Of a DNA stretch of 60,578 nucleotides, positions 32,890 through 43,323 are shown one piece after another; within the stretch, counting starts at the first letter, position 1, and every line of letters starts with the position of its first letter. The DNA is from Bacteroidaceae bacterium (GTDB lineage: Bacteria > Bacteroidota > Bacteroidia > Bacteroidales > Bacteroidaceae): assembly GCA_024398595.1 (NCBI GenBank), contig JAKSIX010000006.1:1-60578 (forward strand), read 5' to 3'. Under the pieces are notes generated by a model. It was not told the origin of the DNA. It made no database searches and saw nothing but the letters and a program-made list of their open reading frames with translations. The translations under genes were made by a program, and so were the position numbers.

Positions 32890-35800
32890 TTATTCAACCG
32901 TTACAGGATGACTGGCAGCTGTACTGCGGAACTCCGGAGCATACATGCACTGTGCGGACACGATGCCTGAGCTGAACGTACCGGCCTGCTCCGCATAGAC
33001 ATCGTACTCGACGACATAGCGGCCACGGTCTATACGGTCAATGTAGAACACCTGCGATGCATTCTGCGGTTCGACATATACTCTGAGGTCATCATACAGA
33101 TTGTACTGGAATCCGGCTCTGGTGCTGACAGGCTCGAACGATGCGGCACGCATATCCTTAAGCTGGACATACTCCAGATTGCGGTCACAGCCCAGTTCGA
33201 TGCGTATGCGCAGACGGTCGCCAACGTGCAGGGGCTCATCTTCTGCAACCTCGTGCAGAGTCGTACCGTCGTTCTTCTCATCCACGCGATACAGGGTACG
33301 TTTCAGCGAAATGCCATTTTCTGAGTAACGAACCTTGTCCATCTCCTCTGTATATTGGATGGACAATGCACCCCACCCGATTTCAGGCGAGTCGTTGCGG
33401 ACGCTCACCATGCCCATCGCCGGGTCGGACGGCTCCTGCCACTTGCGGATAATGTAGCCTGCATCCGTATCCTCGCCTCCGGCCTGTATAGTCTCACCGC
33501 CTATCGTGATGTACGATACTGCCGGAACATCCAGTGACCGTCCTTCTTTATCACCTATCTCCAACAGGGCTATGACTGCCTGTGCCGTGGCGGGCGATGT
33601 AGCCCAGTGCGTGGTCTGTCTCTGCTTTAGCAGCCAGCGTCCGCACTCGGCAGCCTCAGTCTCGCGCCCGGTTGCGAGCAACGCCTGGATGATGCGGCTC
33701 TGAGTCTCGATTGGAGCCTCATGCCACAGGTAACCGCCAGTATTGTCGCGCCACCAGCGTCCCTGCTCCTCATCGTACAGCGAACGCTCCACCAGCGTTC
33801 TGACCAGCTGTCCGGCACGCTTGCTGTTGCCAGTAGCGGACATCAGCAGAGCCATCGATGCACGCTTGTGAAGTGACATATCGTGTGAATCCTCCTTGAG
33901 CGCTACCTTCAGCAGAAAGTCGTGTATATCCTTCACGTCCTTTGACATTCTGATCTCATTCAGATACTCGTGTGCCAGCAGCCATTCCAGATCATTCGGA
34001 CTGATGACAGACTTGAATAACCTGCGTTCAAACTCAGAGTATGACTCCATAATCTCGCCGTCCAGCCAGTGCAGAGCCTTGGTGACTGCATCTTTGAGTT
34101 CCTGATTGTCATTGAGATTCAGATAGCCCATATCAACCAGCTGTCCGATACCGCATACTATGGTATTGGTAACCCATAAGGATGGCAGATAGCCCGATAT
34201 CCACGACCAGCCACCGGCAGGTTCCTGCCTCTTGAGCAATTCCTTGAGCGTAATGTCCAGTTCCTGCTCCACCCTGTCCTGAGCGAAAGCCTCGGCCAGA
34301 CGGTGCAGATTCTCCTTCTCATCCTTTGAATCGAGCACCCACGGAGTCTCCTGCAGCAGCGTCTGCTTCAGGTCCCCGTTCTGCTCCAGGCGGGTCTGCC
34401 ACTCGTCAGTCGGAATATCCGCCCACTTGGCAAGCATACGTCCTACAGCGGGACGGGTAGCTATGATATGCGATGACAGGGCATTTGCGAAATATCTGTG
34501 GAACAGACTCTCGTTGCTCGGATTGCTGGTCTGCTCCAGATACGGCAGAGCCTGAATGGCGTACCATACGGGACTCGGTGTATATTCCAGAGTCAGAGTG
34601 CGGTCTTTCGCACTCTCCGACAGAAGATTCCCGGACAAGGCCTTCAGTTCGAAATCACGGGTCTCGTTACCGTTGTTGAAGAGCGATACCGATTCTGTGA
34701 CTACAGTACGTGATGAAAGCACCGGTATTACTTCCTGCTGACCGTCAGTATGAGTGTCAGAGGCAGCTGTCATACGATATGTGATGGCTGTGATGTCATC
34801 AGGAATACTGAGTTTGAACGAGGCTGCGATGCTGCCGCCTGACGGAACATTCACATCGCAGGCCGATGCGCCGCTGACAATGTCCAAAGCCTTGCCCGAC
34901 ACTGCATCGAACAGTTCAAGACGTACCTTGGCAGCAATGTCGGCATCCGACACATTGCTCAGTCTCGCGCTCAGTACCAGTTCATCGCCCTGACGCACGA
35001 AACGCGGGGCACGCGGCTGCAGCATCAGCTGCTTGCGGGTTGTAACCTGCTCCATGAACACTGCCGATTTGAGGTCAGTCGTATGGGCAATTCCCTGGAA
35101 GTTCCACTTGGTGAGCAGTTGCGGCGTGGTGAATGAAAAACTCACCTCACCATTGCTGTCAGTTCTGAGGTTTGTGATAAAGAAAGCCGTAGGATTCTGA
35201 TCCGTGCGGAGTGCAATATTGTCCGTAGCATCAGACTCCTGACTGTCAACCACGATGGCAGATTCATTCAGCACAACCGATTCCTCCGCAAGAGCGCCGA
35301 TGTTAGCAGAGTTGGAAACCATATCCAGACCGGCAATACGTCCCTGCAGAGCCTCATCTACCGTCGAAATGCCAAGTCCCTCAAACTCTCTCATATCCAG
35401 TCCTGCGCTCTTGGCCATTCCACGCAACCTCATAGAAGAGTATGACAATGGTGACACTACCCTTGGAAATTGCGCTCTCTCACCATCGAACACGGGATAA
35501 TCCCGCTGCGGAGTGAACTGACTCCGCCAATTGTATCGCACATTATTCGTGATTATATCATTCCGCGAAATGTAGATACTGTTCCACGGCGAGAAGGTCC
35601 AGTCGCTACGACCGTAAACATCGAGTGCAGAATCGAACATGGAAAGTGTCAATGCAGCCTCAACCGGATTGCCTTCCGAGTCTCTGATGCTCATGCTCCA
35701 GGTCTCCGTCCGGTCCGGCTCCAGCATATCACGGAAGGTCACCAGCTTGATATCCAATTTCCTATCAGTGAACGGCACCTCAATATAGACAGACTGGCTG

Positions 35801-38800
35801 GAATATACCAGTTCCTTGATTGCTGACAGATGCACACTGACTCCACCCTTCATTTCAGGAGTCAGTTTGAATTTCAGAGGGGTCACTCCACCATCGGGAT
35901 AAAGCACACCCTTCTCTACAAATCCGAATCTGTTTTCGATGATGTAATACACCGGCGTTCCGGCAAAGGCACTGCCGACAAGAATCTCTGCGATATCACC
36001 CACCTTGCAGCTTCTGCTTACAGGACATGCCAACAGCAGTCTGTCATCCGGCATCACCTTGCTGCCGGGCAGAACGGATGTAAACAGCACCGTGTCAGAT
36101 GACTCTACGCCATCAACCGCGACAGTCACGCGATAAGTGCCGTTCTCCAGCGGTTCGGGCAGCTGCAGTCTGTACGGGGCTCCGGCAACAGTGCTGACCG
36201 CAGTCGAATAGACACATTTCTCCACCTGACGTGCATTGTCGTCCCTCCGTTCAAAACGATACAGCGGGAAATTCCTCCTTATTTCGTCAGAAGGCGTGAA
36301 GTCATGAATTTTGGATATGTCCCTTGTATCAAGAAGCAGTTCCTCCACAGGTTTCAGACGCTCCACGGTAATGTTCACCCTGCCCTCAAGCAGGTCACCG
36401 CCTGCATTCTGAAGCATTATCTGGAATGACGGAGCATCAGTGTATTCCGATGCGTTCGCAACAGTCACTGAAGGTATCTCAGGTCCAGCTGTAACGTAAG
36501 CGACCGAGGTGTGCGTCTCTCCGTTTATATCTGTCACCTTGGCTGTTACCCTGAAATTCAGAGACTCGCGGCCGACAGTCGATGCCAGTCCTGTCGAAGC
36601 CAGGAAACTGACGTTGAATCCGCCGTCCGGACCGGTCACGGTCTCGCCCGACAGAATCTGTCTGTCCTGCGCCCGGGCGAACATATAGCGTATCGGTTCC
36701 ACGTATTCAACTGTGTAGCTGACCTTTGCCCCAACAACCGGCACACCCGTATATGTCACTGCCGTACCCGACACCACTGCAGTATCGCCCGGCACGTATG
36801 TACGTCCGTCAGAGCCCATCTCAACCATAAATACCGGCTGACGGAACTCCTCCACATTGATGACGCAGTCCGAGCTATGGTCAATCTCGTCCCCATCCAC
36901 CTGCAGTGTGTATCGTCCTGCCAGCAGACCCCGTGGAATGACAAACTCTCCGGATGCGGTTCCGAACCCGTCCGTGGTGATGTCAAGTTTATCCACCTCC
37001 TGCCAGTTGGCATCGAACAGGCGCAGATGCAGGTCCGCACCGGCGATGGTATGTCCCTTTGAATAACCGTTATTCTGATAGACTATGCAGTTGAAACTGA
37101 CAGTCTCTCCCGGACGGTATGTATATCGGTCTGTGTAGATGCGTGCTATTATGGGATCGGGTCTTTCACCGCCGGAATAAAGAAACATATCCGAAACCAG
37201 CGTATCGCCTCCGGCTATGACTTCCACATCGAAATTATTGTTAACTCCGGCGGCCATCGGTACATTGAATCCAACAGCCCCATCGGCTTTTGTAATACCA
37301 TGCGCTACGCGCTCGGTGCGCTGACGGTCATAATAAGGTCCCGTCATATTCCATATACTGTACTCAGCACCCTCGACAGGCCTGCCTGTGATGCGGTCAA
37401 CCACAAATCCGCACACCGAGCCGGTGTTATTTGAAGGACGACATGCATTGAATGTAAATCTGTGCAGTTCAACCTTAATACACTGACTCCAGGTAGTCAT
37501 CCTGTCAAACAGATTGTCCGATGATGCGATGATAAAATACTTGCCGGCAGGCAGGGACGGTACTTGCACCATAATGTGCTTTGACTTGTAATCTCCGGTA
37601 TTCTCCACATCCACCTTCCACTCGGCGACACTTCTGAGATTCCTGTAGCTCTGCACATCATCAAAATCCGACATATCGTCCTCACGGACACACTTGAACC
37701 ATATCTGAGGTGTATTGCGGCAGATCACACCTATCAATGAGCCTTCGGGAGACATCAGTTCTGACATCTGCAACGTAAGCGACGGTTCCTGTATGCTCAT
37801 TATCATACTCCTGCAGCTGACCGCCCCCTCGCTGTCCGGCCATCTGTCAGCAGCCCTTTCACACAGTGCTACAAACTCCGGTAAATTCCTGTCGTTATCA
37901 CCGACCTCGCGATAATATACGAAATCAGCATATGCGGAAATGATTTTCGCAGATTCGGCAGTCTTGTCCAGATACAGTTCACCCAAGCGGAGCAGACCAT
38001 CGGAACACAACTTCAGATTCTCGAAATCACCTCCATAAAACCCCGGCCATTTGTAAGCCACTTCATAAAAACGCGAGGCATCGGTCCATGCCCTCAAATC
38101 ATAGTCCGGACTGTCCGCATTCAAGCGTATGAGTCTGGCAATGAGGTCAACGTTCCAGGGAAGGCGCCCCATTCCGGCATATTCATCTGCCATCTGCAGG
38201 AACTCCTCCGCAGTTCCGTAATAACGTGCGTCCTTATATATCTCAGCCTCGCCTTCGCTTATGTCATTGCTGAGCGGAGAATCTTCCAGAGCATTGCGCA
38301 ACAGTGCGTCCAGAAGTGTAGGACACAACTTTTGTCCGGACTTGTTACCCGGATTGATAAGTCCGTCCAAATTGTCAAACGAAGTTTTCGCCGTCAGGTC
38401 CGTCGAAATGGTAACAGATTTGAACAGACAGCTGCAGATAGTGTCCAACCATATCTGCTCGTCCCACAAATCAATATCCTGGGACGGTGTTTCCAGACGT
38501 TCCATGCCACGGATTCTATATTTCGCCCGATTGTAGTAATTGCGGTAGCAGTTGCCTAATATGGCCCAGCCCAGCGGTTCATAGATTCCCGACAGCTTCG
38601 GCATAATACCGTTCAGGCAGTCAAAAACCTCCTTATGGTAATCCTCACGGAACTCCGACCCGAGCTGCCCCATATAGACACAGCTTCTGAGCATCTGGTA
38701 GTCGTCACCCTTCTTTGCTGCCTTCCTGTATATCTCCTGCACCTTGCCGTATGCACTTTCAGGAAGATCCTGTTCAATAAAACTCTCCACCGCCTGCCAT

Positions 38801-38886
38801 TCACGGCTGTAGTAAGATGCTTCAGATGGTAATACATACATCGTCATAGTAATCAGAATAATAATAGTTTTAATTGCTTTTCCCAT
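32890..38886 (-). CDS. Giant alpha-2-macroglobulin-like secreted protein with SusC-plug-like insert
   Basis: The protein has 1998 residues with a signal peptide (about 1-23). After an alpha-helical N-terminal part comes a carboxypeptidase-regulatory-like segment (CGFVVDRITGRPVEGAEYSI), then MG2-type RIYTDRYTYRPGETV, further MG domains, an A2M segment (GEVSFSFTTPQLLTKWNFQG) and a helical thioester-type domain. The thioester motif (CGEQ or CTEQ) is replaced by YLEQTSNPSNE, so no covalent trap. Near residue 1175 it carries VDEALQGRIAGLDM, resembling the plug motif of SusC-type receptors. Bacterial macroglobulins are thought to guard against proteases. The thioester-free form may have a structural or other role. 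Confidence 0.85.
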   Translation of the reverse strand: MGKAIKTIIILITMTMYVLPSEASYYSREWQAVESFIEQDLPESAYGKVQEIYRKAAKKGDDYQMLRSCVYMGQLGSEFREDYHKEVFDCLNGIMPKLSGIYEPLGWAILGNCYRNYYNRAKYRIRGMERLETPSQDIDLWDEQIWLDTICSCLFKSVTISTDLTAKTSFDNLDGLINPGNKSGQKLCPTLLDALLRNALEDSPLSNDISEGEAEIYKDARYYGTAEEFLQMADEYAGMGRLPWNVDLIARLIRLNADSPDYDLRAWTDASRFYEVAYKWPGFYGGDFENLKLCSDGLLRLGELYLDKTAESAKIISAYADFVYYREVGDNDRNLPEFVALCERAADRWPDSEGAVSCRSMIMSIQEPSLTLQMSELMSPEGSLIGVICRNTPQIWFKCVREDDMSDFDDVQSYRNLRSVAEWKVDVENTGDYKSKHIMVQVPSLPAGKYFIIASSDNLFDRMTTWSQCIKVELHRFTFNACRPSNNTGSVCGFVVDRITGRPVEGAEYSIWNMTGPYYDRQRTERVAHGITKADGAVGFNVPMAAGVNNNFDVEVIAGGDTLVSDMFLYSGGERPDPIIARIYTDRYTYRPGETVSFNCIVYQNNGYSKGHTIAGADLHLRLFDANWQEVDKLDITTDGFGTASGEFVIPRGLLAGRYTLQVDGDEIDHSSDCVINVEEFRQPVFMVEMGSDGRTYVPGDTAVVSGTAVTYTGVPVVGAKVSYTVEYVEPIRYMFARAQDRQILSGETVTGPDGGFNVSFLASTGLASTVGRESLNFRVTAKVTDINGETHTSVAYVTAGPEIPSVTVANASEYTDAPSFQIMLQNAGGDLLEGRVNITVERLKPVEELLLDTRDISKIHDFTPSDEIRRNFPLYRFERRDDNARQVEKCVYSTAVSTVAGAPYRLQLPEPLENGTYRVTVAVDGVESSDTVLFTSVLPGSKVMPDDRLLLACPVSRSCKVGDIAEILVGSAFAGTPVYYIIENRFGFVEKGVLYPDGGVTPLKFKLTPEMKGGVSVHLSAIKELVYSSQSVYIEVPFTDRKLDIKLVTFRDMLEPDRTETWSMSIRDSEGNPVEAALTLSMFDSALDVYGRSDWTFSPWNSIYISRNDIITNNVRYNWRSQFTPQRDYPVFDGERAQFPRVVSPLSYSSMRLRGMAKSAGLDMREFEGLGISTVDEALQGRIAGLDMVSNSANIGALAEESVVLNESAIVVDSQESDATDNIALRTDQNPTAFFITNLRTDSNGEVSFSFTTPQLLTKWNFQGIAHTTDLKSAVFMEQVTTRKQLMLQPRAPRFVRQGDELVLSARLSNVSDADIAAKVRLELFDAVSGKALDIVSGASACDVNVPSGGSIAASFKLSIPDDITAITYRMTAASDTHTDGQQEVIPVLSSRTVVTESVSLFNNGNETRDFELKALSGNLLSESAKDRTLTLEYTPSPVWYAIQALPYLEQTSNPSNESLFHRYFANALSSHIIATRPAVGRMLAKWADIPTDEWQTRLEQNGDLKQTLLQETPWVLDSKDEKENLHRLAEAFAQDRVEQELDITLKELLKRQEPAGGWSWISGYLPSLWVTNTIVCGIGQLVDMGYLNLNDNQELKDAVTKALHWLDGEIMESYSEFERRLFKSVISPNDLEWLLAHEYLNEIRMSKDVKDIHDFLLKVALKEDSHDMSLHKRASMALLMSATGNSKRAGQLVRTLVERSLYDEEQGRWWRDNTGGYLWHEAPIETQSRIIQALLATGRETEAAECGRWLLKQRQTTHWATSPATAQAVIALLEIGDKEGRSLDVPAVSYITIGGETIQAGGEDTDAGYIIRKWQEPSDPAMGMVSVRNDSPEIGWGALSIQYTEEMDKVRYSENGISLKRTLYRVDEKNDGTTLHEVAEDEPLHVGDRLRIRIELGCDRNLEYVQLKDMRAASFEPVSTRAGFQYNLYDDLRVYVEPQNASQVFYIDRIDRGRYVVEYDVYAEQAGTFSSGIVSAQCMYAPEFRSTAASHPVTVE

Positions 38887-38905
38887 AATTGCCGCCGTTT
38901 AGATT

Positions 38906-38924
38906 ATTTCAAAACAGGTTCCTA
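38906..38924 (-). repeat. Degenerate end of the inverted-repeat family
   Basis: ATTTCAAAACAGGTTCCTA matches the family's right end (ATTTCAAAACAGATTCTTA) with two mismatches. It lies 20-38 bases upstream of the macroglobulin gene's ATG. It appears to be a solo remnant. Confidence 0.5.
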
Positions 38925-38930
38925 GTAAAA

Positions 38931-38962
38931 TGCCCGATATACAGTAATCCTGCAATCGGGCA
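38931..38962 (-). terminator. Hairpin terminator of the hisS operon
   Basis: The 8 bp stem is TGCCCGAT (38931-38938) with ATCGGGCA (38955-38962). On the minus strand it is followed by TTTTACT. It lies 11 bases past the hisS stop. Confidence 0.65.
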
Positions 38963-38973
38963 AAGCTGTGTAA

Positions 38974-40329
38974 TCAGCGCAATGCTGATATCAGTTCTTC
39001 AGATGTGAGCAGCTGCTGCTCACCGCTTTCCATATCCTTTAGTGTAACTTTGCCAGTTGCAAGCTCGTCACCGCCGACAATAGCCACATACCTTACGCCA
39101 AGCGCATTGGCATACGACATCTGTTTCTTCATCTTCGCTGCGTCAGGGTAAAGTTCCGCGCTGATGCCTGCGTTCCTCAGGTCGGACAGTACCTGCATAC
39201 AGAAATCCGCCTCGGCCTCGCCCATATTCAGGAACAGCACCTTGGTGCCTGATACCGTAGCCTCGGGATATAGGTTCAACTGATTCAGGACATCGTAGAT
39301 GCGGTCTGCACCGAACGAGATTCCCACACCGCTTACACCCGGCATACCGAAGATGCCGGTCAGATTGTCGTAACGTCCGCCACCGCTGATGCTGCCTATC
39401 TCCACATCGAGGGCCTTGACCTCGAAAATTGCACCTGTATAGTAGTTCAGGCCGCGTGCCAGGGTGAGGTCAAGTTCCAGCGTGTTGTTGAGTCTGGTCT
39501 TTGACACCTTATGTAAAATATAACGGCATTCCTCTATACCCCTCAGACCGGTCTCGCTACCGGATAGGACTGTTTCAATGACCTTAAGTTTCTCTTCGTT
39601 CGTACCCTGCAACTTTATTATCGGCTGAAGCTTATCCACAGCCTCCTGCGGCAGACCCTTTTCTAAAAGTTCAGCATTGACACCATCCAGACCTATCTTG
39701 TCAAGCTTGTCAATAGCCACAGTTATGTCCGTCATCCTGTCCGCCTGGTCTACAGATTCCGCCAGTCCGGCCAGAATCTTGCGGTTGTTCATCTTGATGG
39801 CCACACGAACGCCGAAGCGGCTGAACACGGTGTCAATCATCTGAATCAGCTCCAGTTCATAGAACAGGGAGTCACTGCCCACCACATCGGCATCGCACTG
39901 ATAGAACTCGCGGTATCGGCCCTTCTGCGGACGGTCGGCACGCCATACCGGCTGTATCTGGAAACGCTTGAACGGGAACTGAAGCTCCTCGCGGTGCATC
40001 ACCACGAAACGTGCGAACGGCACTGTCAGGTCATATCTGAGGCCCTTCTCGCAGAACTTTGAGGCAAGTTTCAGCGAATTGCGACTGAGAAGCTCCTCGT
40101 CTGTAATGCCCTGAAAATAGTCGCCCGAGTTCTGTATCTTGAACAGCAGCTTGTCACCCTCCTCACCGTACTTGCCCATCAGAGTGGACAGGTTCTCCAT
40201 TGACGGAGTCTCTATCTGGCGATAACCGTACAGACGGAACACATCGCGTATCGTGTCGAATATATAGTTTCTGCGGGCCATCTCCACTGGAGAGAAATCC
40301 CGTGTGCCCTTTGGAATTGATGGTTTCAT
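38974..40329 (-). CDS. hisS: Histidyl-tRNA synthetase
   Basis: This class II synthetase charges tRNA-His. The protein has 451 residues. Motif 1 lies near [25 protein letters not shown] near residue 100, and motif 2 [20 protein letters not shown] near residue 122. The histidine motif [14 protein letters not shown] follows, then GGGRYDNL and motif 3 [10 protein letters not shown]. The anticodon-binding domain forms the C-terminus. It lies one base after the metallopeptidase gene and ends the operon. Confidence 0.96.
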   Translation of the reverse strand: MKPSIPKGTRDFSPVEMARRNYIFDTIRDVFRLYGYRQIETPSMENLSTLMGKYGEEGDKLLFKIQNSGDYFQGITDEELLSRNSLKLASKFCEKGLRYDLTVPFARFVVMHREELQFPFKRFQIQPVWRADRPQKGRYREFYQCDADVVGSDSLFYELELIQMIDTVFSRFGVRVAIKMNNRKILAGLAESVDQADRMTDITVAIDKLDKIGLDGVNAELLEKGLPQEAVDKLQPIIKLQGTNEEKLKVIETVLSGSETGLRGIEECRYILHKVSKTRLNNTLELDLTLARGLNYYTGAIFEVKALDVEIGSISGGGRYDNLTGIFGMPGVSGVGISFGADRIYDVLNQLNLYPEATVSGTKVLFLNMGEAEADFCMQVLSDLRNAGISAELYPDAAKMKKQMSYANALGVRYVAIVGGDELATGKVTLKDMESGEQQLLTSEELISALR

Positions 40330-40330
40330 A

Positions 40331-41011
40331 TCAATTTCTTCTACCCATAAAAATCATAATGTAGTACATCAGGGTTCCGAGCGATGACAATGCAGCCACC
40401 ACGTATGTGTATGCCGCAGCCCTGAGAGCTTCCTCGGCCGGTCCCGCACTACGGGAATCGACTATTCCGGCGTGTCCCATCCACGCCACGGCACGACGGC
40501 TAGCATCTATCTCAACCGGCAGCGTGACGAAACTGAACAGGGTGGTAAGCGCGAACAGGATTATTCCAGCCAGCATAATGCCCGGAAAATAGTTTATCAG
40601 AACTATTCCGGCCAGCAATATCCAGGTAACCCAGGTCGATGCGAACTGCACCACAGGAACGAGCGATGAACGCATCCTGACGGGAGCATATCCCACTGCG
40701 TGCTGTACGGCGTGTCCGCATTCGTGCGCCGCAACCGCAGCCGCTGTGATATTGCGTCCGTTATAGACATCCTCACTCAGGTTGACCGTATTCTTTGTCG
40801 GGTCATAGTGGTCTGTCAGCTGACCGGGAATGCAGGTAACACGCACGTCGTTGATGCCGTTCTCGCGCAACATCTTGAGAGCCACATCACAACCCCTCAT
40901 ACCGTTCGCAACCGGCACCGACGAATACTTCTTGAACTTGTTCTGCAGATTCAGCTGTACCAGATAGCTTGCAACTGCAATCAGTATGAATAATACCCAA
41001 TATGTTGTCAT
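40331..41011 (-). CDS. Membrane zinc metallopeptidase (YugP-like)
   Basis: The protein has 226 residues. An N-terminal membrane helix, the zinc motif [12 protein letters not shown] near residue 92, and two further hydrophobic hairpins (about 120-165) followed by a C-terminal helix match the neutral zinc metallopeptidase family typified by YugP. The metal ligands are the two His of HExxH. Its substrates are unknown. Its ATG overlaps the purA stop by four bases. Confidence 0.88.
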   Translation of the reverse strand: MTTYWVLFILIAVASYLVQLNLQNKFKKYSSVPVANGMRGCDVALKMLRENGINDVRVTCIPGQLTDHYDPTKNTVNLSEDVYNGRNITAAAVAAHECGHAVQHAVGYAPVRMRSSLVPVVQFASTWVTWILLAGIVLINYFPGIMLAGIILFALTTLFSFVTLPVEIDASRRAVAWMGHAGIVDSRSAGPAEEALRAAAYTYVVAALSSLGTLMYYIMIFMGRRN

Positions 41012-42291
41012 TTTCCTCTAAAAATTGTCTGATTACGGTCCGGACCCACGGATATTATAGATACCGGGGTCTCCAGATATTCCTCTAAGAATGATATGTA
41101 TTGATTGAACTCCTCCGGGAAGTCATCCTCGCTCTTCAGTCCGCAAAGCCCGGTCTTCCAACCGGCAAACTCCTCATAGACAGGCTTCGCGCCCTCGCAG
41201 TCGAACGGGAACTCATCAGTCTCGGTTCCGTCAGGCAGCTGATATGCGACACAGGCCTTGACTGTCGGGAATGTATCCAGCACATCGCTCTTCATAAGGA
41301 TGATGTCAGTCACACCGTTCAGGCGGACAGCATATTTCAGTGCAACGAGATCCACCCACCCGCAACGGCGCGGACGGCCGGTCACGGCACCGAACTCATT
41401 GCCGCGCTCGGAAAGCAGCTTGCCGTCATTGTCAAACAGTTCAGTCGGGAAAGGTCCGCTTCCTACGCGGGTACAATACGCTTTCATAATTCCGAATACC
41501 CTTCCGATACGGCCTGGTGCTATGCCAAGACCGGTACAGGCACCTGCACACACGGTGTTGGATGATGTCACGAACGGATATGAGCCAAAATCTATATCCA
41601 ACATAGTTCCCTGTGCGCCCTCGCACAGTATAGTCTTGCCGTCACGCAGCATATTGTTCACACAATGCTCGCTATCCACAAACCGGAACTGGCGCATATA
41701 CTCCAGACCGTCACGCCAGGCAGCCTCCGTCTGACTAAGGTCATATTCATAATTCAATGATTTCAGAATACGCTCGTGTGCCGCTTTCGCCTCACCATAT
41801 TTACGCTCAAAGTCCGGTGTCAGCAAATCGCCCACACGCAGTCCCGTACGTGCCACCTTGTCGGTATATGTCGGACCTATGCCACGTCCGGTAGTCCCTA
41901 CTTTACCCGATCCCTTGGAACTTTCAATGGCACTGTCCAGCAGACGGTGCGTAGGAAGTATCAGATGAGCTTTCTTTGAGATAAGCAGACGCTCCCTGAG
42001 ATTGACTCCAGCTGCCTCCAGCGAAGTGGCCTCAGCCTTGAACAATGCCGCATCCAGCACCATTCCGTTACCTATGATATTCACCTTATTTCCCTGAAAC
42101 ACTCCGGACGGAATGGATTTCAATACAAACTTCTTTCCGTCAAACTCAAGAGTATGCCCGGCATTAGGCCCTCCCTGAAAACGTGCGACTACATCATAGC
42201 CCGGAGTCAGTACATCAACGACCTTACCTTTTCCCTCATCTCCCCACTGAAGTCCGAGGAGAACATCAACTTTACCTTGTGCCATTTTCAT
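41008..42291 (-). CDS. purA: Adenylosuccinate synthetase
   Basis: The enzyme makes adenylosuccinate from IMP, Asp and GTP, the first committed step to AMP. The protein has 427 residues. GLQWGDEGKGKVVD lies near residue 13, the GPNAGHT loop near residue 41, and the KVGTTGRGIGP segment near 130. The start ATG at 42291 overlaps the fur stop as ATGA. Confidence 0.96.
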   Translation of the reverse strand: MKMAQGKVDVLLGLQWGDEGKGKVVDVLTPGYDVVARFQGGPNAGHTLEFDGKKFVLKSIPSGVFQGNKVNIIGNGMVLDAALFKAEATSLEAAGVNLRERLLISKKAHLILPTHRLLDSAIESSKGSGKVGTTGRGIGPTYTDKVARTGLRVGDLLTPDFERKYGEAKAAHERILKSLNYEYDLSQTEAAWRDGLEYMRQFRFVDSEHCVNNMLRDGKTILCEGAQGTMLDIDFGSYPFVTSSNTVCAGACTGLGIAPGRIGRVFGIMKAYCTRVGSGPFPTELFDNDGKLLSERGNEFGAVTGRPRRCGWVDLVALKYAVRLNGVTDIILMKSDVLDTFPTVKACVAYQLPDGTETDEFPFDCEGAKPVYEEFAGWKTGLCGLKSEDDFPEEFNQYISFLEEYLETPVSIISVGPDRNQTIFRGK

Positions 42292-42776
42292 TTATCTGTT
42301 TCCAACATTTTTTCTTTCCTGTATCTCATTGACCTGACGCATTTTGCGCAAAGGCCATAGAAATACAGCGTATAACTGCTCACTACGAACTTACCGGTGC
42401 GGATATCCCTCATATAGCGCTGCAACCTCTCATCGTGCAGCTCGCGTATCTTTCCGCATTCAATGCAGACCAGATGTAAATGGGACTCGCCTACAAGATG
42501 GACAACCTCATATTCAGTCATACCACCAAGTCTGTGACGCACTATGAGTCCGGCATCCGCAAGCAGGGATACGGTATTGTACATCGTTGCCGTGCTTACC
42601 AGAATATGCTTGTCCTGCGTCACTTTTTCCTTCAATGCCTGCAGAGTGAAATGCCCGTTGAACGTACACGCAGTCTCCAGAATAGCGAAGCGCTCGGGGG
42701 TTCTCCGCAACTTGTGCAGCTGAAGATATTCACCCAACCTGTCATATGCGGCAGCAGAATTACTTGCCTCCCCCAT
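42288..42776 (-). CDS. fur: Fur-family metalloregulator
   Basis: This ferric-uptake/peroxide-type repressor has 162 residues from ATG 42776 (MGEASNSAAA). ATG 42797 is also possible and would give 169. Visible features are the winged helix with STATMYNTVSLLADAGLI, the metal-binding ESHLHLVCIECGKIREL and a second CAKC pair near the C-terminus, the structural zinc site. Whether it senses Fe, Zn or peroxide is not clear from sequence. It slightly overlaps the alkD-like gene and the purA start. Confidence 0.88.
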   Translation of the reverse strand: MGEASNSAAAYDRLGEYLQLHKLRRTPERFAILETACTFNGHFTLQALKEKVTQDKHILVSTATMYNTVSLLADAGLIVRHRLGGMTEYEVVHLVGESHLHLVCIECGKIRELHDERLQRYMRDIRTGKFVVSSYTLYFYGLCAKCVRSMRYRKEKMLETDK

Positions 42777-43323
42777 AATACTGTTCAAATACGCCAAGGG
42801 CGACAGATGCTGCCTGACGGGGCAGGATTCTATCAGATCTGACGGCCTCGTCAGCCTGATCCCTCAGCTCAAACACATACTTCTCCCTCATTTCGCGTCC
42901 TCCCTTCAGCAGGTGAGCCATAGTCATAAAACCGCAATACTGATACATCTCACGGTCTGAGGCTATCCATCTGAATGCTGTTCCGGCAGCATCTGGCATA
43001 TTCTGGAAAAGGAATTTGCAACAAACATCCGCCAGATCGGAATACTCTATTGACAATATCCAGATATCCGCCATATCCGCACAGAACTTATCTGCCGGGT
43101 ATATCATTGCCGCCAGCATCCTGCACTCACGGCATTCCTGCTTCCACAGTTCCATTGCCAGACGGCTGTCACTGCCGTACCCGGCCGCTATCTCCTTCAA
43201 TTCAGGAACGGATACACCGTAATTGAGTCTGTAGGCTATGCCGTGACTTTTCATATTCTCCGACACCACGCCGTTCATGCGCAGCATCAGTTTCTGCCTT
43301 ATCTCTATTACCGTATCAGGCAT
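42760..43323 (-). CDS. DNA alkylation-repair protein (AlkD/HEAT-like)
   Basis: The protein has 187 residues from ATG 43323, which overlaps the upstream AraC gene by eight bases. Its helical repeats show the ALK/HEAT pattern: YGVSVPELKEIA, LAMELWKQECRECRMLAAMI, WILSIEYSDLADVCCKFLF. AlkD-type glycosylases remove bulky N3/N7-alkylpurines. Whether this shorter member keeps catalysis is unclear. It may share the operon with fur, and both would be expressed with the AraC-type regulator. Confidence 0.75.
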   Translation of the reverse strand: MPDTVIEIRQKLMLRMNGVVSENMKSHGIAYRLNYGVSVPELKEIAAGYGSDSRLAMELWKQECRECRMLAAMIYPADKFCADMADIWILSIEYSDLADVCCKFLFQNMPDAAGTAFRWIASDREMYQYCGFMTMAHLLKGGREMREKYVFELRDQADEAVRSDRILPRQAASVALGVFEQYYGGGK

